Shown here: in pieces, positions 62,874 to 64,000 of the stretch
Layout of the letters: every line of letters starts with the position of its first letter
How positions within the stretch are numbered: position 1 is the stretch's first letter
The notes under the pieces: model-generated
What the model was told of the DNA's origin: nothing
The model's database searches: none
What the model saw: only the letters and a program-made list of their open reading frames with translations
NCBI GenBank assembly: GCA_046347625.1
Contig: JAXMFU010000007.1
Span: 1 to 64,000 of the forward strand
Direction of reading: 5' to 3'
Length of the DNA: 64,000 bases
Source of the DNA: CAIMUS01 sp046347625
Lineage (GTDB): Bacteria; Pseudomonadota; Gammaproteobacteria; Competibacterales; Competibacteraceae
Position numbers and translations under genes: made by a program

Positions 62874-64000
62874 GCGACTATCTGAGCAATTTGCTGATTC
62901 GCAGCCTGCAGCCGCAAACGGCTATCCAGCCCCGGCGGTTGGGACGGTATGAGCCGTTGCCTCCTGGAGACGGCGGCGCTGCGCGCCCGGTGGGGCTGGA
63001 AGAGTTCGAGGAAACCCGCCTCGCTGAAGAGGGGGTCAGGGCGCTGGAGCCGTCTGCAGCCACGCCGCCAGCGGCACCACTGATGGCAGAGGTCCCCTCT
63101 CCGATAGACATCGCTGACCAGGCGCCCCCGATTGCGCCGTTATCCTCATTCCAGGCGGATCGCCCGTCGCCGGGACAAGTATCAGCCGTGGTTCTTCCCA
63201 CCGCTGCTGAAGCGATCTCCTCCGACGTGCCACGCGATCCGGTGGCGCCGGCGCAAAGCAGCGATACCGAGCCGGACAGGCGCTCTTTATCAGTATCTGT
63301 GAAAGCTTCTGTAGCAGCCAGGGAGTTGGGGCAAGGGTCAGCCAGAGAGATCAAGCCGGTTACCGCAACAGCGCCAGTGTCAGAACCTGTCCAAACTCAG
63401 CTGGAACCCGTGACAGTGACAGTGACAAGTCCCTCCCCGGAAAGCTTCGCGGTCACCGCCCTGGAGTCACAAGCGGCGGACGCGCCGCCCTCCTTGCAAG
63501 CGGCGCCAGCCACTCTTTCTGAACGAACCGTCGTAACCCGACCGGTCCAGACCCGCCCGGAATCTCCTGGTCGGCTTGCCCACTCGGAGCACGGGCTGGA
63601 ACCCGTGACGGTGACAGTGACAAGTCTCTCCCCGGAAAGCCTTACCACCTGTCAGTTTGCTGCCAACCTTGAAATCACAGACCGTAGGGCGCATGAGTGG
63701 AGCGGAGCGGAGCGTAATGCGCCGGATGAGGGGCAGCCCCATAGCGGCGCAATACGCTCCGCTATACGCTCCGCTATTGCGCCCTACAAACTGATAGGTG
63801 GTGAGCCGGAAAGCTTCGCGGTCACTGTCCTGGAGTCACAAGCGGCGGACGCGCCGCCCTCCTTGCAAGCGGCGCCAGCCACTCTTTCTGAACGAACCGT
63901 CGTAACCCGACCGGTCCAGACCCGCCCGGAATCTCCTGGTCGGCTTGCCCACTCGGAGCACGGGCTGGAACCCGTGACGGTAACAGTGACAAGTCCCTCC
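62870..64000 (+). CDS. Proline/alanine-rich repetitive protein of the eCIS operon, 3' partial
   Basis: Open from ATG 62870 (overlapping the previous stop) to the window edge, 377 codons without a stop. Start MSDYLSNLLIRSLQPQTAIQ; the rest is low-complexity Pro/Ala/Ser/Glu. A 65-residue repeat begins at 63401, 63596 and 63965 (LEPVTVTVTSPSPESFAVTA start). A palindromic 165-bp insertion within the second repeat keeps the frame. Proline-rich linker proteins sit at this position in several eCIS loci, often before a globular C-terminal domain; that part is not visible here. Confidence 0.75.
   Translation, partial: MSDYLSNLLIRSLQPQTAIQPRRLGRYEPLPPGDGGAARPVGLEEFEETRLAEEGVRALEPSAATPPAAPLMAEVPSPIDIADQAPPIAPLSSFQADRPSPGQVSAVVLPTAAEAISSDVPRDPVAPAQSSDTEPDRRSLSVSVKASVAARELGQGSAREIKPVTATAPVSEPVQTQLEPVTVTVTSPSPESFAVTALESQAADAPPSLQAAPATLSERTVVTRPVQTRPESPGRLAHSEHGLEPVTVTVTSLSPESLTTCQFAANLEITDRRAHEWSGAERNAPDEGQPHSGAIRSAIRSAIAPYKLIGGEPESFAVTVLESQAADAPPSLQAAPATLSERTVVTRPVQTRPESPGRLAHSEHGLEPVTVTVTSPS
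63401..64000 (+). repeat. 195-bp in-frame tandem repeats
   Basis: Unit starts CTGGAACCCGTGACRGTGAC at 63401, 63596 and 63965. Unit 2 is 369 bp because of a 174-bp insertion (element plus target duplication). Units are almost identical. Confidence 0.9.
63641..63805. mobile_element. 165-bp MITE inserted in frame
   Basis: Left end CTTACCACCTGTCAGTTTG, inverted right end CTCACCACCTATCAGTTTG (2 mismatches in 19). Flanked by a perfect 9-bp duplication CCGGAAAGC (63632-63640, 63806-63814). The inner part is a second palindrome (GTAGGGCGCA / TTGCGCCCTAC) with GGAGCG repeats. Element plus duplication is 174 bp, a multiple of three, and has no stop in the host frame. Confidence 0.9.

Noticed and set aside
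1..64000. Reassignment of TGA to Trp, suggested by in-frame TGA codons in IS1, HNH, IS630 and IS66 genes.
   Set aside because: Many intact genes here end in TGA, often in ATGA overlaps, and only the IS1 and first HNH cases fit Trp; ordinary nonsense mutations explain the rest.

Overview
The window is GC-rich (visibly poorer in GC at about 28.7-37.6 kb and inside the IS1 copies). The gene content (ssb, radC, a CobT-like VWA protein, DUF3150, a MobH-type relaxase, TraD, a P4-type primase, a CI-like repressor) looks like the plastic accessory part of a gammaproteobacterial chromosome. A Competibacter-like wastewater bacterium would fit, but nothing here proves the taxon. No rRNA, tRNA or CRISPR array was recognised.

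Layout. (1) 0-6.8 kb is a pile of insertion sequences (IS5-like, IS630, ISKra4, IS3) around a truncated formylglycine-generating-enzyme-like gene and a decayed VapBC pair. (2) 6.8-17.1 kb is a decayed integrative conjugative element (ICE A) on the minus strand: a small accessory gene, an RNA ligase, a truncated radC joined to a truncated tyrosine recombinase, a CobT-like VWA protein, DUF3150, an ssb gene split by an IS21 element with perfect target duplications, and a primase fragment. (3) 17.3-19.1 kb is a diversity-generating retroelement: reverse transcriptase (frameshifted), Avd on the opposite strand, and an adenine-rich template repeat. (4) 19.3-22.7 kb holds an IS982-like element, two winged-helix ICE regulators, a LexA/CI-type repressor and a small ICE gene. 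(5) 22.9-28.7 kb looks like ordinary chromosome: cupin protein, Vgb-like beta-propeller, ferredoxin/metallo-beta-lactamase protein, DUF309 protein and DNA polymerase IV.

(6) 29-37.2 kb is a low-GC minus-strand defence locus resembling Druantia, with a DUF4338 (DruA-like) C-terminal half, an N-terminal third of a DruE-like helicase and three large unassigned proteins. An HNH gene with two in-frame TGA codons sits at the point where helicase and DruA are truncated. (7) 37.6-59 kb lies between two directly repeated IS1 copies. It holds a second ICE remnant (ICE B: MobH relaxase fragment, TraD interrupted by a 474-bp element, a second primase locus), several toxin-antitoxin genes, more IS wreckage, an ADP-ribosylglycohydrolase, a secreted TPR-CHAT protein, and a DpdE/DpdF pair in which dpdF is cut by IS1.

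(8) 59.2-64 kb starts a contractile injection system (eCIS) operon: receiver-like protein, sheath, tube, T4-baseplate-type protein, and a proline-rich protein carrying 195-bp tandem repeats and an in-frame 165-bp MITE, running off the window.

The region is best read as a defence and mobile-element hotspot where successive insertions have broken most systems. The apparently intact units are the eCIS start, DpdE, the CHAT protein, the DUF433/DUF5615 pair, DNA polymerase IV and the RNA ligase. Many indels and stop codons are single-base events, so some may be assembly errors in a draft or metagenome-derived sequence.
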